Source: Streptomyces panaciradicis (GTDB lineage: Bacteria > Actinomycetota > Actinomycetes > Streptomycetales > Streptomycetaceae). Taken from it: a DNA stretch of 64,000 bases. The position numbers and the translations under genes were made by a program. Shown in pieces: positions 1 through 8,638 of the stretch; the stretch's first letter is position 1, and each line of letters starts with the position of its first letter. The DNA is taken from contig NZ_JAMGBF010000083.1 in NCBI RefSeq assembly GCF_023516615.1, forward strand, positions 1 through 64,000, given 5' to 3'. The notes below the pieces were generated by a model. That model was not told where the DNA came from and ran no database searches. It saw nothing but the letters and a program-made list of their open reading frames with translations.

Positions 1-283
1 CCGCCACGATGAACAGCACCGGGCTTTGATCAGCCACCGCCGGGCGGCGGGGTGGAACGGCGCAGGCGCTGGCGGGAGTGGGGCGCCGTAGCGGTGCGGC
101 TCGGGGCTGCCCGGTGAAGCTGCAGAACGGCGCCGGGCCGATGACCTCGATCTCGGTCTTGTCACGGCTCCCGGTTTCGACGCCGTGGCCGGACCTGGCA
201 CCGATGTCGTCTTCGGGACGTGGATGCGGCCGCTGGCGGCGGCGTGGATGACGGTGTGGGTTGGAGGGGCGTCGTCCGGGTGG
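1..283. other. No gene recognised at window start
   Basis: This stretch lies downstream of the BTAD fragment on the minus strand. Both strands give only arginine- and proline-rich translations typical of off-frame GC-rich DNA. I see no start with a ribosome-binding site and no convincing terminator. Confidence 0.4.
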
Positions 284-1147
284 TCATGGCGTGGGTGTCC
301 GGCTGTGGGGGGTGTGGAGAAGGTCGTTGATGAGCTGGGTGGTTTCTGGTTCGGGTGAGCAGTCCAGGTCCCGGTTGATCTGTTGCACGCGGGTGATCGC
401 GGTGTGCAGTCCGGAGCGGTTCCCGCGGGCAGCCTCCAACCTCATCCAATCCCGGTAAAGGAGCTCCGCCGTGGGGTCGACGTCGAGGCCAGTGGCGACA
501 GCCTGGCGGGCGGCTGCGAGGTCGTCGTGGGGGCCTGTGGGGGTGCGGTGGGTGGCCACGGTGCGCGCGACGTCGATGATCCGGGTGGTCATTTCCTGCT
601 GCAGGGGTTCGGCCCAGGGCAGTGGCTTGCCGCCGAAGGGCTTGCCTCGTACCAGGCCCAGTGCGCGCTCCAGGTTGCCCAGTCCGGCGGGGCCCAGCGG
701 CAGCGCGCGCTCGACGAGTCGGAGGAAGCGCGCCCAGTCGCAGCGGACGCTGGGGGCGAGCCGGTAGGGGGCCTCTCCGGTCTTGCGGCGCGGCACGTAG
801 AGGTTGCCGGATGAGTCGCTGCCCAGGCAGCTGCGCAGGCCCTGCATCCGCGCGTTGAGGGTGCTGGTCGACCACGGGCTGACGGGGTCCATGTCGGCAC
901 ACAGCACGTCTGCGCTGCGTCCGGGCCGGAAGAGCAACGGTGCGGCCAGCTGTGCCATTCTCGGGCCGTGGCCGGTGCTGTCGACGCCCGTCACCTCGAC
1001 CGGCCCGAGGACCCGGATCTCCGGGGCATGCAGATCCTGCGCTTCACCTCCTTCTTCTTCTTCGATCGTGGTGGGCTCCTCGACGGCGGCCGACGGATCG
1101 TCACCTTCCGCCGCCTGCGCCCGGCCGGCAGCTCCTGCTTCGGTCAT
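284..1147 (-). pseudogene. C-terminal fragment of a BTAD-domain regulator
   Basis: The reading frame gives about 287 residues. An acidic linker (residues 1-40) is followed by a short wHTH-like stretch around IRVLGPVEV and then a bacterial transcriptional activation domain (BTAD, about residues 135-280) with the usual helical repeats. Streptomyces proteins of this type normally carry a long membrane or LysM N-terminal part, about 1000 residues in all. Here no ribosome-binding site precedes the ATG, and the frame upstream is closed. I infer a 5'-truncated remnant rather than a working gene. A short SARP-like regulator is the alternative, but the DNA-binding module looks incomplete. Confidence 0.5.
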
Positions 1148-1296
1148 AGACGGTGGGGCTGCAGGCCGACTGCTCCGGTTTCACCGGTTGGGCCGTGCGA
1201 CCAGGCGGCGGGGGAGAGGAGCCGGGCGCGCTGTCGGGCTCGTTCGGAACGCCTTCCCAGGGCCCCTCCGCAGGGTGGGGCGCTGAGCCGCCCTGC

Positions 1297-1692
1297 CTAG
1301 TCCTGCGGTGCCAAGGTGCGCAGGACGTCGAACTCGTTGCCCTCGGGGTCGGCCATGACCACCCAGCTCCGGTCGGGGCCCTGGCCGACGTCGACCTTGA
1401 CGGCGCCTAGACTGAGCAATCTGGTCACCTCGTCCTCGGTGCTTGCGTCGATCGGGCTGACGTCGAGGTGGAGCCGGTTCTTGACGGTCTTGCCCTCGGG
1501 CACCTGGATGAACACCAGGGTGGGCGGCATCTGGCGGGCCCGGACCTCCTCGACGGTCGGCATCCACGAGCCGATCTCGACCTTGCCCTCGCTCCGGTCG
1601 ATCACCTCGAAGTCCAGGACCTCGCACCAGAAGGCCGCGAGTCTCTCAGGATCGTGGCAGTCGACGGTCAACTCGGTGAACCTGCTTGTCAT
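1297..1692 (-). CDS. VOC-family (glyoxalase-like) protein
   Basis: The protein has 131 residues and is one VOC (vicinal oxygen chelate) unit. It opens with FTELTVDCHDPERLAAFWCE, has the central NRLHLDVSP strand and ends in the MADPEGNEFDVL motif that supplies the metal-ligand Glu in related proteins. This arrangement is typical of actinobacterial glyoxalase or bleomycin-resistance-like proteins of unknown substrate. The ATG at 1692 follows a GGGGAGAAGC ribosome-binding site. The frame stays open far upstream, but that part is off-frame shadow. It stands alone, convergent with nothing obvious and divergent from the GNAT gene. The exact substrate cannot be read from the sequence. Confidence 0.8.
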   Translation of the reverse strand: MTSRFTELTVDCHDPERLAAFWCEVLDFEVIDRSEGKVEIGSWMPTVEEVRARQMPPTLVFIQVPEGKTVKNRLHLDVSPIDASTEDEVTRLLSLGAVKVDVGQGPDRSWVVMADPEGNEFDVLRTLAPQD

Positions 1693-1812
1693 GCTTCTCC
1701 CCGATAGTGCGGACGGGGCCCAGAGTAGGTCGCCCGCCCCGCAGATCCGGGGTCTTGCCGACGACAGACCTTCAAGTGGGCTTGATCCGGACGCCGTTGC
1801 TACCGTGCGGGG

Positions 1813-2352
1813 ATGGAGGAACTGGGAAGTGTGCCGTGGCCGCCCGAGCCGATCCGGACCGAGCGGCTGGTGCTTCGTGCGCCCGAGGCACGGGACCGTG
1901 GGGCGTTCGTCGACCTGCTCGCCTCGCCGGAGGTGCACGCCTACCTCGGTGGTCCCCGCCCGCGTGACGAGCTCGAGCGCGACATGCCCGAGGTGCCCCA
2001 GCAACGGCCCGGGAGCCTCGTCGTCGTTCTCGACGGGGCGATGATCGGCCAGATCCTGCTCAGGAGGAATCCGGGCACTGCCCGCCCGGCCGCCGCGGGG
2101 AAGGCCGATCTCGGCTATCTGTTCCTGCCGCGGGCGTGGGGGCGCGGATACGCGACCGAGGCGTGTGCGGCGGCACTGGGCTGGCTGGAGGGCGTGCTTC
2201 CCGGTGAGCCGGTCGTGCTCACCACCCAGACCGCCAATCGCGGCTCCCTGCGTCTGGCGGCGAAGCTGGGGTTCAGCGAGGTGGAGAAGTTCGAGGCCTG
2301 GGGGGCCGAGCAGTGGCTCGGCATACGGTGGCCCCGCACGCCGTCCGGCTGA
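1813..2352 (+). CDS. GNAT-family N-acetyltransferase (RimJ/RimL type)
   Basis: The protein has 179 residues. It begins with the RTERLVLRAPEARDRGAF motif typical of RimJ/RimL-like GNAT enzymes. The acetyl-CoA binding loop appears as RAWGRGYATEA (about residues 110-120), followed by TANRGSLRLAAKLGF, the Asn-Ser-Leu-x4-Leu-Gly signature of this subfamily. It probably transfers acetyl from acetyl-CoA to an amine or protein N-terminus in the cytoplasm. The start codon follows GTGCGGGG. It is transcribed away from the VOC gene and ends 41 bases before the convergent FAD monooxygenase gene. The substrate is unknown. Confidence 0.82.
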   Translation: MEELGSVPWPPEPIRTERLVLRAPEARDRGAFVDLLASPEVHAYLGGPRPRDELERDMPEVPQQRPGSLVVVLDGAMIGQILLRRNPGTARPAAAGKADLGYLFLPRAWGRGYATEACAAALGWLEGVLPGEPVVLTTQTANRGSLRLAAKLGFSEVEKFEAWGAEQWLGIRWPRTPSG

Positions 2353-2393
2353 GTACGGTGGCGGGCCCTGGCCACCGTACTCGCGCGGCGGCG

Positions 2394-3824
2394 TCAGGGC
2401 GTGGCGTGCGGCTGTACGGCGGCTTCGGTGAGGCGCTGGAGGACCCGCCGTTCGGAAGGGGTCAGCGGGGGCTCGGCCAGCTGGGGCAGGGGAGAGCCGT
2501 TCACCGTGGCCAGCAGGGCTCCTGGGCGCAGGGCCCGTGCCGGACCCGCCGTCAGGCTGGTGATGTCGTAGAGGGCTGCCGCCGCTTGGAGGGAGCCGGT
2601 CGCCGCTCGCGTCAGCCGGCGGGCGAACGCCGTGGTCAGACGGTCGGCGAGCGTCGGCGTGCCGCCCTTCGTGTCCGGGTAGAGGACGTCCATCGCGACC
2701 GCGGTGGACCAGGCCGTGTCCACGTGACGGGCCGCGTCGTGGAGCACGCGACGGGCGAGGCCCGGCCGGGAGAGGCCGTACTGTCGCAGTGCCCGCAGGA
2801 GGTCCTGCGCGCCGAGCGCGGCCACCGACATGCCCTGCCCGTACGCCGGGTTGAAGGTCGCCAGCGCGTCGCCCAGGACGAGGAACCGCTCGGGCCACAC
2901 CGGCGACTTCTCGAAGTACCGGCGGACGTTGCTGGTGCTGCGACTGACCGCGACGTCCGTGAGGGGTTCGGCGGCGGAGAGGAGCTGACCGACGATCGGG
3001 TGCGGCAGGCTGGAGATGTACTTCAGGAAGCCCTGCGGGTCGCTCGGCGGTTCGCCGCCCCTGGTGCCGCCCGCACTGACCATCCACCGGTTGCCCTCGA
3101 TCGGCAGCACCATGGCGCTTCTGCCGGGGCGGCCGCTGTAGGGGTTCGCCTGGAGCATGGTCAGCGGGAAGGACTCGGCACCCGCGGGAGTGCGGTAGAT
3201 GCGGGTGGCGTTGGTCAGTCCGCAGTCGACCTGACGCTCCTCGACGCCCTCGACACCGATGTCGCGGAGCCAGCGCAGGTTGTGCGAACCCCGTCCGCTC
3301 GTGTCCACCACGAAGTCGGCTTCGATCCGGCTGCCGAGGTCGGAGCCGGCGCCGCTGACGCGCACCCCTCGGACGCGCCGCGCGTCGCCGATGAGCCCCT
3401 CGACGGTGGCCCGGTGGATCGAGAGGTTGGGTGCCTGTTCCGACAGGCCGTCGCGGACGACCCAGTCCAGCAGGGCACGGGTGCAGGTGATCATGCGGGA
3501 GCCGTTCCACCGGTAGCGGTGGAACCAGCCGGCGTCCGCGGTGAGGGCGAGCATGCCGCTGCCCAGGGAGATCTCGCGGGCACCCGCATCGAGGAGGCGC
3601 TCGCGCATGCCGCCCTCGAAGAGGGTCTCCATGGCGGACCACCCTCCGGCCATGAGCAGGTGGGCGTGCCGGCCCTGGGGAACGCCCCGGCGGTTCTCGG
3701 GGCCGTCGGGGAGTGCGTCCCGGTCGAGCAGGAGGATCTCCGTCTCGGGCGCGGCCCGGGACAGCGCCGCTGCGGCGAGCAGACCCCCTATGCCCGCTCC
3801 GATCACGACAGCTTTCTGCGACAC
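2394..3824 (-). CDS. FAD-dependent monooxygenase, last gene of the DUF6545 operon
   Basis: The protein has 476 residues. The N-terminal dinucleotide-binding loop VVIGAGIGGLLAAAAL is followed by the LLLDRD strand end, and a C-terminal FAD-contacting segment LVLGDALATFNPAYGQGMS lies around residue 315. This is the layout of class A (PHBH-like) flavin monooxygenases. The GTG at 3824 follows AAGGAGAG and is preferred; the frame continues upstream only as a shadow of the DUF6545 gene. It starts 29 bases after the DUF6545 gene ends, so it is likely the last gene of a four-gene transcript beginning at 6874. Family members hydroxylate or epoxidise small organic molecules; the substrate here is unknown. 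Confidence 0.8.
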   Translation of the reverse strand: MSQKAVVIGAGIGGLLAAAALSRAAPETEILLLDRDALPDGPENRRGVPQGRHAHLLMAGGWSAMETLFEGGMRERLLDAGAREISLGSGMLALTADAGWFHRYRWNGSRMITCTRALLDWVVRDGLSEQAPNLSIHRATVEGLIGDARRVRGVRVSGAGSDLGSRIEADFVVDTSGRGSHNLRWLRDIGVEGVEERQVDCGLTNATRIYRTPAGAESFPLTMLQANPYSGRPGRSAMVLPIEGNRWMVSAGGTRGGEPPSDPQGFLKYISSLPHPIVGQLLSAAEPLTDVAVSRSTSNVRRYFEKSPVWPERFLVLGDALATFNPAYGQGMSVAALGAQDLLRALRQYGLSRPGLARRVLHDAARHVDTAWSTAVAMDVLYPDTKGGTPTLADRLTTAFARRLTRAATGSLQAAAALYDITSLTAGPARALRPGALLATVNGSPLPQLAEPPLTPSERRVLQRLTEAAVQPHATP

Positions 3825-3853
3825 TCGCTCTCCTTGGTGCAGGTGAAACGTCT

Positions 3854-5002
3854 TCAGTGGGCGCGTACCTGATGGGACGTCAGGTCGTGCAGCGGGCTCA
3901 CGGCGAGTGCCAGCTCGGCGAGATCGACGGTGAGGCGGAACTCGTCGGGCGGATCGGCGGCGCCGGTGGTCCGGCCCGAGGCCCGCAGGATCGCGTCGAC
4001 GATCATCGCCTTCTCCGCGGCCACGCGGGCCTCGTCCTGGCTCTTGCCGGCCTCCAGCGCGGCACCTCGGGCGGCCTCGCCGACCCCTTGGTCGAAGTGA
4101 GCCGTCAGGTCCAGCAGGGCGTCGTGGATCTGCGCTTCGAGCAAGTACAGACGGATGCTGGGCAGTTGTCGCCACAGTCGGCGCCGCGGCTCGGTCCGGG
4201 GCGTACTGGTGATGTCCTTGAGGGCCGCCCAAAGGGGCATCAGCGCACGGTAGTCGGCCAGGCTCTGTTTTTCCGACGCGGCCGAGACCAGGCGTGGCAG
4301 GACGAAGCCCGCGGAGTAGATGAGGGCGCCGAGGGACACGGCGGGCGGTGCCACCGTGGTCGACAGGAAGTCGAGGTCGTATCCGTACCAGCGCGCGACG
4401 ACCGCGGTGACCTTGGTCAGTTCGAAGCCGAGGACGTCCAGGAGCAGTCCCGCGAGGATCAGACGCAGGCCGACGCGGAGCAGACCCGTCACCTCGCCCC
4501 GTATCCACTTCAGGCAGACCACGCTCAGCACGATGGTGCTGGCCAGGTGACCCAGCAGATAGAGAACGATCATCTCGCGCATGTACGGGGTGTTGGCGTA
4601 GTACGTGTCCAGGTCCCGGAGCCGCTCGGTGTCCGCGTCCGCGAGGAAGAACAGCACGATGATGGCGACGATCAGGGCCGAGTAGACCGCGATGCTGAGG
4701 CGGACCATCCGGCGGATCCGGTCGCGCGGTCCACCCCGCCAGTAGATCAGCAGGATGATCAGGGAGCAGCTGAACGCGGAGATGACGCTGTACGTCAGGG
4801 GCGCGCCGAAGTTGGGGATGCCCGTGGCGCTGTTGACCGCGGCCAGTGTCGCCGGCGCCGCGCAGATGAAGCACACGGCGCCGAGGAACGCGGTCGCCCG
4901 CGTGGGTACCGTCAGCGGCGTCCGCGGAGTCGTGCGGGACCGGCGGATCATCATCGCGGCCACGACTAACAGCACGGCCGCCGCGTAGACGACCAGACTC
5001 AT
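3854..5002 (-). CDS. MAB_1171c-type (DUF6545) putative transporter, copy 1
   Basis: The protein has 382 residues. The first about 250 form roughly seven hydrophobic helices, starting with SLVVYAAAVLLVVAAMMI. A soluble domain follows, with the RRRLWRQLPSIRLYLLEAQIH segment characteristic of the DUF6545 / MAB_1171c family in actinobacteria. A conserved LDTYYANTPYMREM loop sits mid-membrane. It is paralogous to the next gene upstream (5052-6254), sharing the PNFGAPLTY and YYA-TP motifs. Family members usually lie beside a metallopeptidase-like 'toxin' gene, as here. 'Transporter' is the family name only; no substrate has been shown as far as I know. Confidence 0.8.
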   Translation of the reverse strand: MSLVVYAAAVLLVVAAMMIRRSRTTPRTPLTVPTRATAFLGAVCFICAAPATLAAVNSATGIPNFGAPLTYSVISAFSCSLIILLIYWRGGPRDRIRRMVRLSIAVYSALIVAIIVLFFLADADTERLRDLDTYYANTPYMREMIVLYLLGHLASTIVLSVVCLKWIRGEVTGLLRVGLRLILAGLLLDVLGFELTKVTAVVARWYGYDLDFLSTTVAPPAVSLGALIYSAGFVLPRLVSAASEKQSLADYRALMPLWAALKDITSTPRTEPRRRLWRQLPSIRLYLLEAQIHDALLDLTAHFDQGVGEAARGAALEAGKSQDEARVAAEKAMIVDAILRASGRTTGAADPPDEFRLTVDLAELALAVSPLHDLTSHQVRAH

Positions 5003-5051
5003 GTCGGCGGCTCCGTTCCCCCCGCTGCGGGGGTGTGTCCGTGCGGGCGCG

Positions 5052-6254
5052 TCACAGCGACCCGGCCCTGGCCGGGCCCGCCGCGAGGCAGCGTGCCCGG
5101 CGTTCCGAGCGCTTCACGGCGTCGGCGATCTGGACGAGCGCCTTGGGGTCCCGCGGCAGCGGCAGCGGGGCCGTGTCGCCGAACGGGCCGGCGGACGGCT
5201 GAGCGCTTCGCCGGGCGGCCGCCGTGATCGTGACCGCCCACGCGGACGCCACGGCCCGCCCGTGCGCCCCGTCCTCCGGGTCCGGGCCGCCCGCCCCGCC
5301 CGTCTCCCGCAGTCGCTTCAACTCGGCGTCGTGGACCTGTTCGTAGAGCGCCTTGTCGAAGAACACCTCGATCTCGTGGAGGCCGTTGAGGATGGTGCTG
5401 CGGCGCCAGGTGCCCCACAGCAGTGGCGAGCGGGGCCGTTCGACGCGCAGGGCGCGGTCCTCGAGGACCGGGTCGAGCAGGGCGTCCAAGGGCGCGAGCC
5501 GCACGAAGTCGGCCCACGCCGACAGGTGGTGGCCCGCCATGGGCAGGAGGAATCCGGCGACCGTCAGCAGCGCGCCCAGGCCGGCGCACAGCGAGGACAC
5601 CGACGTTCCCACCGTCACCCAGTCCTGGCCGGACCACCGCGCGGCGATGGCGGCCAGTTTGCTGATGCTGTATCCGGTGCTGAGTGCGGTGCCGGTGCCG
5701 ATCGTCAGCAGGCTGGCCCGCAGCCAGGGCCGTCGGCGCACCTCCGGCTCGCGAGCCCAGCGCAGCGACCACACGGCGCTGACGGTCGCGGCCGTCAGAT
5801 GTGCGAGCAGGTACAGGACGACCATCTCGGCGACCCAGGGAGTGGTCGCGTAGTAGATGTCGAAGTCGGTCCGCCGCTCCTCGGCGGGGTTGCCCACCGC
5901 GAAGAGGACGGCGATCCCGATGAGGACGCCCGCGTAGCTGCAGATCCAGTTGCGGGCCGTCCGGCGGATGGACGGGCCGCCGCGCCAGCAGGCGATCAGG
6001 ACCAGTGAGGACGCGCTGTACGCGGTGATCGCGGCGTAGGTCAGCGGGGCGGCGAGGTTGGGTGTCCCGGTGACGCTGTTGATCAGGGCGACGGTGGGGG
6101 GTGCTCCGAGCAGGAAGCACATCGAGGCGAACCCGAGCACGGCGATGATGGCCCGCAGGGAGGGCTCGGACCAGTGGCGCCTGAGGTCGGGCAGCCGGAA
6201 CAGCAGCGCGATCCAGAGCAGACCGCAACTCAGGTAGTTGATCGCCCCGCTCAT
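5052..6254 (-). CDS. MAB_1171c-type (DUF6545) putative transporter, copy 2
   Basis: The protein has 400 residues. It starts with SGAINYLSCGLLWIALLFRL, has about seven membrane helices to residue 260, and then a cytoplasmic domain containing SPLLWGTWRRSTILNGLHEIE, aligned with the equivalent part of copy 1. The shared motifs TPNLAAPLTYA and DFDIYYATTPWVAEM mark it as a divergent paralogue. The ATG at 6254 overlaps the stop of the metallopeptidase-like gene (ATGA), so the two should be translationally coupled. The pair may form a heteromeric membrane complex; that is inference from tandem position and similarity. Confidence 0.8.
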   Translation of the reverse strand: MSGAINYLSCGLLWIALLFRLPDLRRHWSEPSLRAIIAVLGFASMCFLLGAPPTVALINSVTGTPNLAAPLTYAAITAYSASSLVLIACWRGGPSIRRTARNWICSYAGVLIGIAVLFAVGNPAEERRTDFDIYYATTPWVAEMVVLYLLAHLTAATVSAVWSLRWAREPEVRRRPWLRASLLTIGTGTALSTGYSISKLAAIAARWSGQDWVTVGTSVSSLCAGLGALLTVAGFLLPMAGHHLSAWADFVRLAPLDALLDPVLEDRALRVERPRSPLLWGTWRRSTILNGLHEIEVFFDKALYEQVHDAELKRLRETGGAGGPDPEDGAHGRAVASAWAVTITAAARRSAQPSAGPFGDTAPLPLPRDPKALVQIADAVKRSERRARCLAAGPARAGSL

Positions 6255-6874
6255 CTGCGGTGCCTCTGATAGCCGAGGGAGTCGGCGATGCGACGGGCCG
6301 TGTCGCCGACGATCACGTCGCGGTCCATCAGCGAGCGCATCTGCTGGCCGATCAGAAGGCCGAACAGCTCCGCTTCCTTCTCGGGGTCCTCGTCGAAGCG
6401 GGAACGCGCGGCGGCGGGCCGGACCTCGTGCGGATGCCCCGAGGCCAGGGCCGAACAGCCGTCCGCCGCCGAGTCCTCGGGTGACAGGCTGTCCTTCTGC
6501 CGCATGTGCCACAACTCGTGGCCGAGGATCTGGGCCTGGTGCCAGACCTCGGCGTCCTGCTCGACGATCACGTCGTCCCGCTGCTTCCGCTCGACCCACA
6601 TCCCGGTGGCGTGGAACGTGCGGGGAATGCGCACGCGGTGGACCTCCAGCGTGCGGTCACCGCGCCACCGCCGGGCGGACTCCACCAGGGCCGCGAACAG
6701 CGCCTCGGGGTCCACCGGATGCTGCTGTCCCGATGCGGCGTCCTGCTCGGCGAAGAGCTTCTCCCGGATGGGAGCGATGAGTTCCTCGGCGAACTGGTGC
6801 ATGTCCCTGTCGCGCTGCCGCAGGCGCCGCCACTGCCGGAAACCGGCGAGAGGATTCACCGCCTCACCGACCAC
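6251..6874 (-). CDS. ImmA/IrrE-like HELWH zinc-peptidase protein ('toxin' family)
   Basis: The protein has 207 residues with a HELWH zinc-binding motif at about residues 119-123, matching HExxH metallopeptidases of the ImmA/IrrE type. In Streptomyces this family is often labelled a toxin component and precedes DUF6545 membrane genes. A GTG start at 6874 follows GGGGAGACATC, a good ribosome-binding site. The usual XRE-type regulator partner is missing; the nearest regulator is the MerR gene 175 bases upstream on the same strand. ImmA-type peptidases cleave a repressor to induce neighbouring genes. Here the target is not evident. Confidence 0.75.
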   Translation of the reverse strand: MVGEAVNPLAGFRQWRRLRQRDRDMHQFAEELIAPIREKLFAEQDAASGQQHPVDPEALFAALVESARRWRGDRTLEVHRVRIPRTFHATGMWVERKQRDDVIVEQDAEVWHQAQILGHELWHMRQKDSLSPEDSAADGCSALASGHPHEVRPAAARSRFDEDPEKEAELFGLLIGQQMRSLMDRDVIVGDTARRIADSLGYQRHRR

Positions 6875-7049
6875 GATGTCTCCCCGCCCCTCTTCGCGCG
6901 TAACGTCGTTGACGTTGACCTGACATTACCGGAGAAGGGCTGGGTAAGTCGGCCCGGAAGGAGAGAGCTTGTGGGTCCGTCAGGACCCGGACGTCACGGG
7001 TGAGGCTGCGCGGGTAGGGAGGGGCACACGGGTCGGCCTTCGCCTGCGG

Positions 7050-7394
7050 TCAGTTCGTGATCTCCGGCTGTGGTTCCCCGCTCTGGGAGCGCAGTTGTTC
7101 GTTGATGCGCTGGGCTTCCTCGAGCTGGTCCTCGAGGACGACTATGCGGCAGGCGGCCTCTATGGGGGTGCCCTGGTCGACGAGTTCGCGGGCGCGGGCG
7201 GCGATGCGCAGCTGGTAGCGGGAGTAGCGGCGGTGGCCGCCCTCGGAGCGCAGCGGGGTGATCAGGCGGTGCTCGCCGAGGGCGCGCAGGAAGGCGGGGG
7301 AGGTGCCGAGCATCTCGGCGGCCCGTCCCATGGTGTAGGCGGGGTAGTCGTCGTCATCGAGGGCGGTGACGGGGTGGGTACTGCGAGGGGGCAT
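7050..7394 (-). CDS. MerR-type helix-turn-helix regulator
   Basis: The protein has 114 residues. A DNA-binding winged helix spans about residues 20-85, with YTMGRAAEMLGTSPAFLRALGE and the GGHRRYSRYQLR wing. A short coiled-coil VLEDQLEEAQRINEQLRS follows. No effector domain is present, as in small MerR/BldC-like actinobacterial regulators. The ATG at 7394 follows GAAGAGGTCT; the frame extends upstream without a better site. A perfect 14-bp stem lies just upstream (7422-7454). It may control itself or the DUF6545 operon next to it; the target is unknown. Confidence 0.75.
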   Translation of the reverse strand: MPPRSTHPVTALDDDDYPAYTMGRAAEMLGTSPAFLRALGEHRLITPLRSEGGHRRYSRYQLRIAARARELVDQGTPIEAACRIVVLEDQLEEAQRINEQLRSQSGEPQPEITN

Positions 7395-7421
7395 AGACCT
7401 CTTCTTCCGGGGACGCGTCGG

Positions 7422-7454
7422 GGGGCCCGGGTGCCGTCCTGGCACCCGGGCCCC
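7422..7454. repeat. Perfect 14-bp inverted repeat in the leader of the MerR gene
   Basis: GGGGCCCGGGTGCC (7422-7435) and its exact complement (7441-7454) are separated by GTCCT. On the minus strand the hairpin lies 28 bases before the MerR start codon, so it would fold in that mRNA's leader. No U-run follows on either strand, which argues against a simple terminator. It could be an operator or a stabilising leader hairpin. Confidence 0.6.
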
Positions 7455-8148
7455 GAGCTTTCAACACCATCTACCGGCTTACTGCGCCGGCCTTCTTCGT
7501 CCGCGGCTGCCGCCGGTACGGCGGGGCTGCGGGGATCGTTGATGCGTGACCGAGGATCACCTTCCAATCCGGGGCCTGCGATACCCGGGCGGACAGTTTC
7601 TTCGCCCGGGCGATCCTGATGGCGTGTCGCTCCTTTACCTTCGATTACTCGGCTGTACTGCTCGATACTGCGGTACTGCTCACGGACCCGAAGGTCCGCG
7701 TCCTGCTGTCCTGCTTGCGGCATTCCGTGCCTGCCGCGTCTTCTTCGACTTCCTGCGTACACCACATACGGTAGCCCCGTGACGGGCCAATGTCTACCGC
7801 CGCCGCGACAGATTTTGTCCGCTGCCAAGGCGTGATCTTCTGCGTCCCCGAACGGAGGGGCCGTCGGGGTCCCGTCGGCGCGGCGCCGCTGTCGTCCGCG
7901 GCGTGCGGTGCTGAAACGGCGCTGGTAGGTGGCGGGGCTGATGGACAACACGCGCGCGAAGACCCGACGCAGGCTCCAGGCGAGCGATCACCGCACCGAA
8001 CCGCGACGCCGGCGTCGCCGGGCTGGCCCTCGGACGGCTGGACGTGCGGATCGGGGCGATCCGCGCGATGACCGAGGCGGCTGCCGCCTTCGCCCCCGAG
8101 AAGCGCGTCTCCGGCCGGACGATCATCCAGGTCGCCGAGGAATGAGGG
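7455..8148. other. Intergenic region with a possible gene remnant
   Basis: No intact gene is visible. At about 7990-8145 on the plus strand one frame reads LDVRIGAIRAMTEAAAAFAP and ends SGRTIIQVAEE-stop. The coding-like composition and the ending vaguely resemble the C-terminus of a zinc-type (MDR) dehydrogenase. It has no start and no N-terminal domain, so at best it is a 3' remnant. The rest (7460-7980) shows nothing I recognise. Confidence 0.25.
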
Positions 8149-8526
8149 TCACATCGAGCTGGTGTCCAGCCGGGTGTCCACGGAGGGCTCGGTCGTGGGT
8201 GATCCGAGAGCGGCGTTCACCGTCGGGGCGATGGGGAACATCGTGTCGAGACCGAGTACGTGCCACACCTGCTGGTAGTGGTCGCTGAGCTCGGCGATGC
8301 GCAGGGCTCCGTCGTGCTCCTCGAGGGCCCGGGTCACCATCAGCAGCATGCTGATGCCCGAGGAGTCGAGGTACTGCACCTGTGAGGCGTCCAGGACGAG
8401 AGTGCGGCAGCCCAGCTCGATCAAGGACCTGCACTCGTCACCGAGGTGGGAAGCGGTGTCGTAGTCGACTGCCTCGGGCAGCCGTGCCACTGTCGTTTTC
8501 CCTTGCCGCATCCGCACTGTGAGCAT
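8149..8526 (-). CDS. STAS-domain anti-sigma factor antagonist
   Basis: The protein has 125 residues and is a single STAS domain. The conserved phosphorylation loop reads QVQYLDSSGISMLL, with Ser55/56 equivalent to the phosphorylated Ser of SpoIIAA and RsbV. The family binds an anti-sigma kinase when unphosphorylated and so frees a sigma factor. The ATG at 8526 is chosen because GGGAG lies about 10 bases upstream; the GTG at 8556 has no properly spaced site. It lies downstream of two MEDS-domain genes on the same strand, one carrying the matching ATPase domain, so it is probably that protein's partner. Confidence 0.85.
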   Translation of the reverse strand: MLTVRMRQGKTTVARLPEAVDYDTASHLGDECRSLIELGCRTLVLDASQVQYLDSSGISMLLMVTRALEEHDGALRIAELSDHYQQVWHVLGLDTMFPIAPTVNAALGSPTTEPSVDTRLDTSSM

Positions 8527-8638
8527 GGATTGCCTGCTCCCGTCTAGACCGTTCACGCCTTGCCGTCGTTCTTCCGCGTCCTTGAGCCCTTACCCGGAAT
8601 TTGAGTTCTGTCGCATTTTTCTTTGCACCGGCCCTCGT

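Noticed and set aside
284..1147. Complete SARP regulator
   Set aside because: The wHTH is incomplete, there is no ribosome-binding site, and the layout fits the tail of a larger BTAD protein.
2363..2392. Possible terminator between the GNAT and FAD monooxygenase genes
   Set aside because: A GTACGGTGGC/GCCACCGTAC stem lies just before here, but no T-run follows and the evidence was too thin for a separate entry.
3825..4874. Long open frame upstream of the FAD monooxygenase GTG on the minus strand
   Set aside because: The translation is Arg/Pro-rich and overlaps the well-supported DUF6545 gene; a clear ribosome-binding site fixes the start at 3824.
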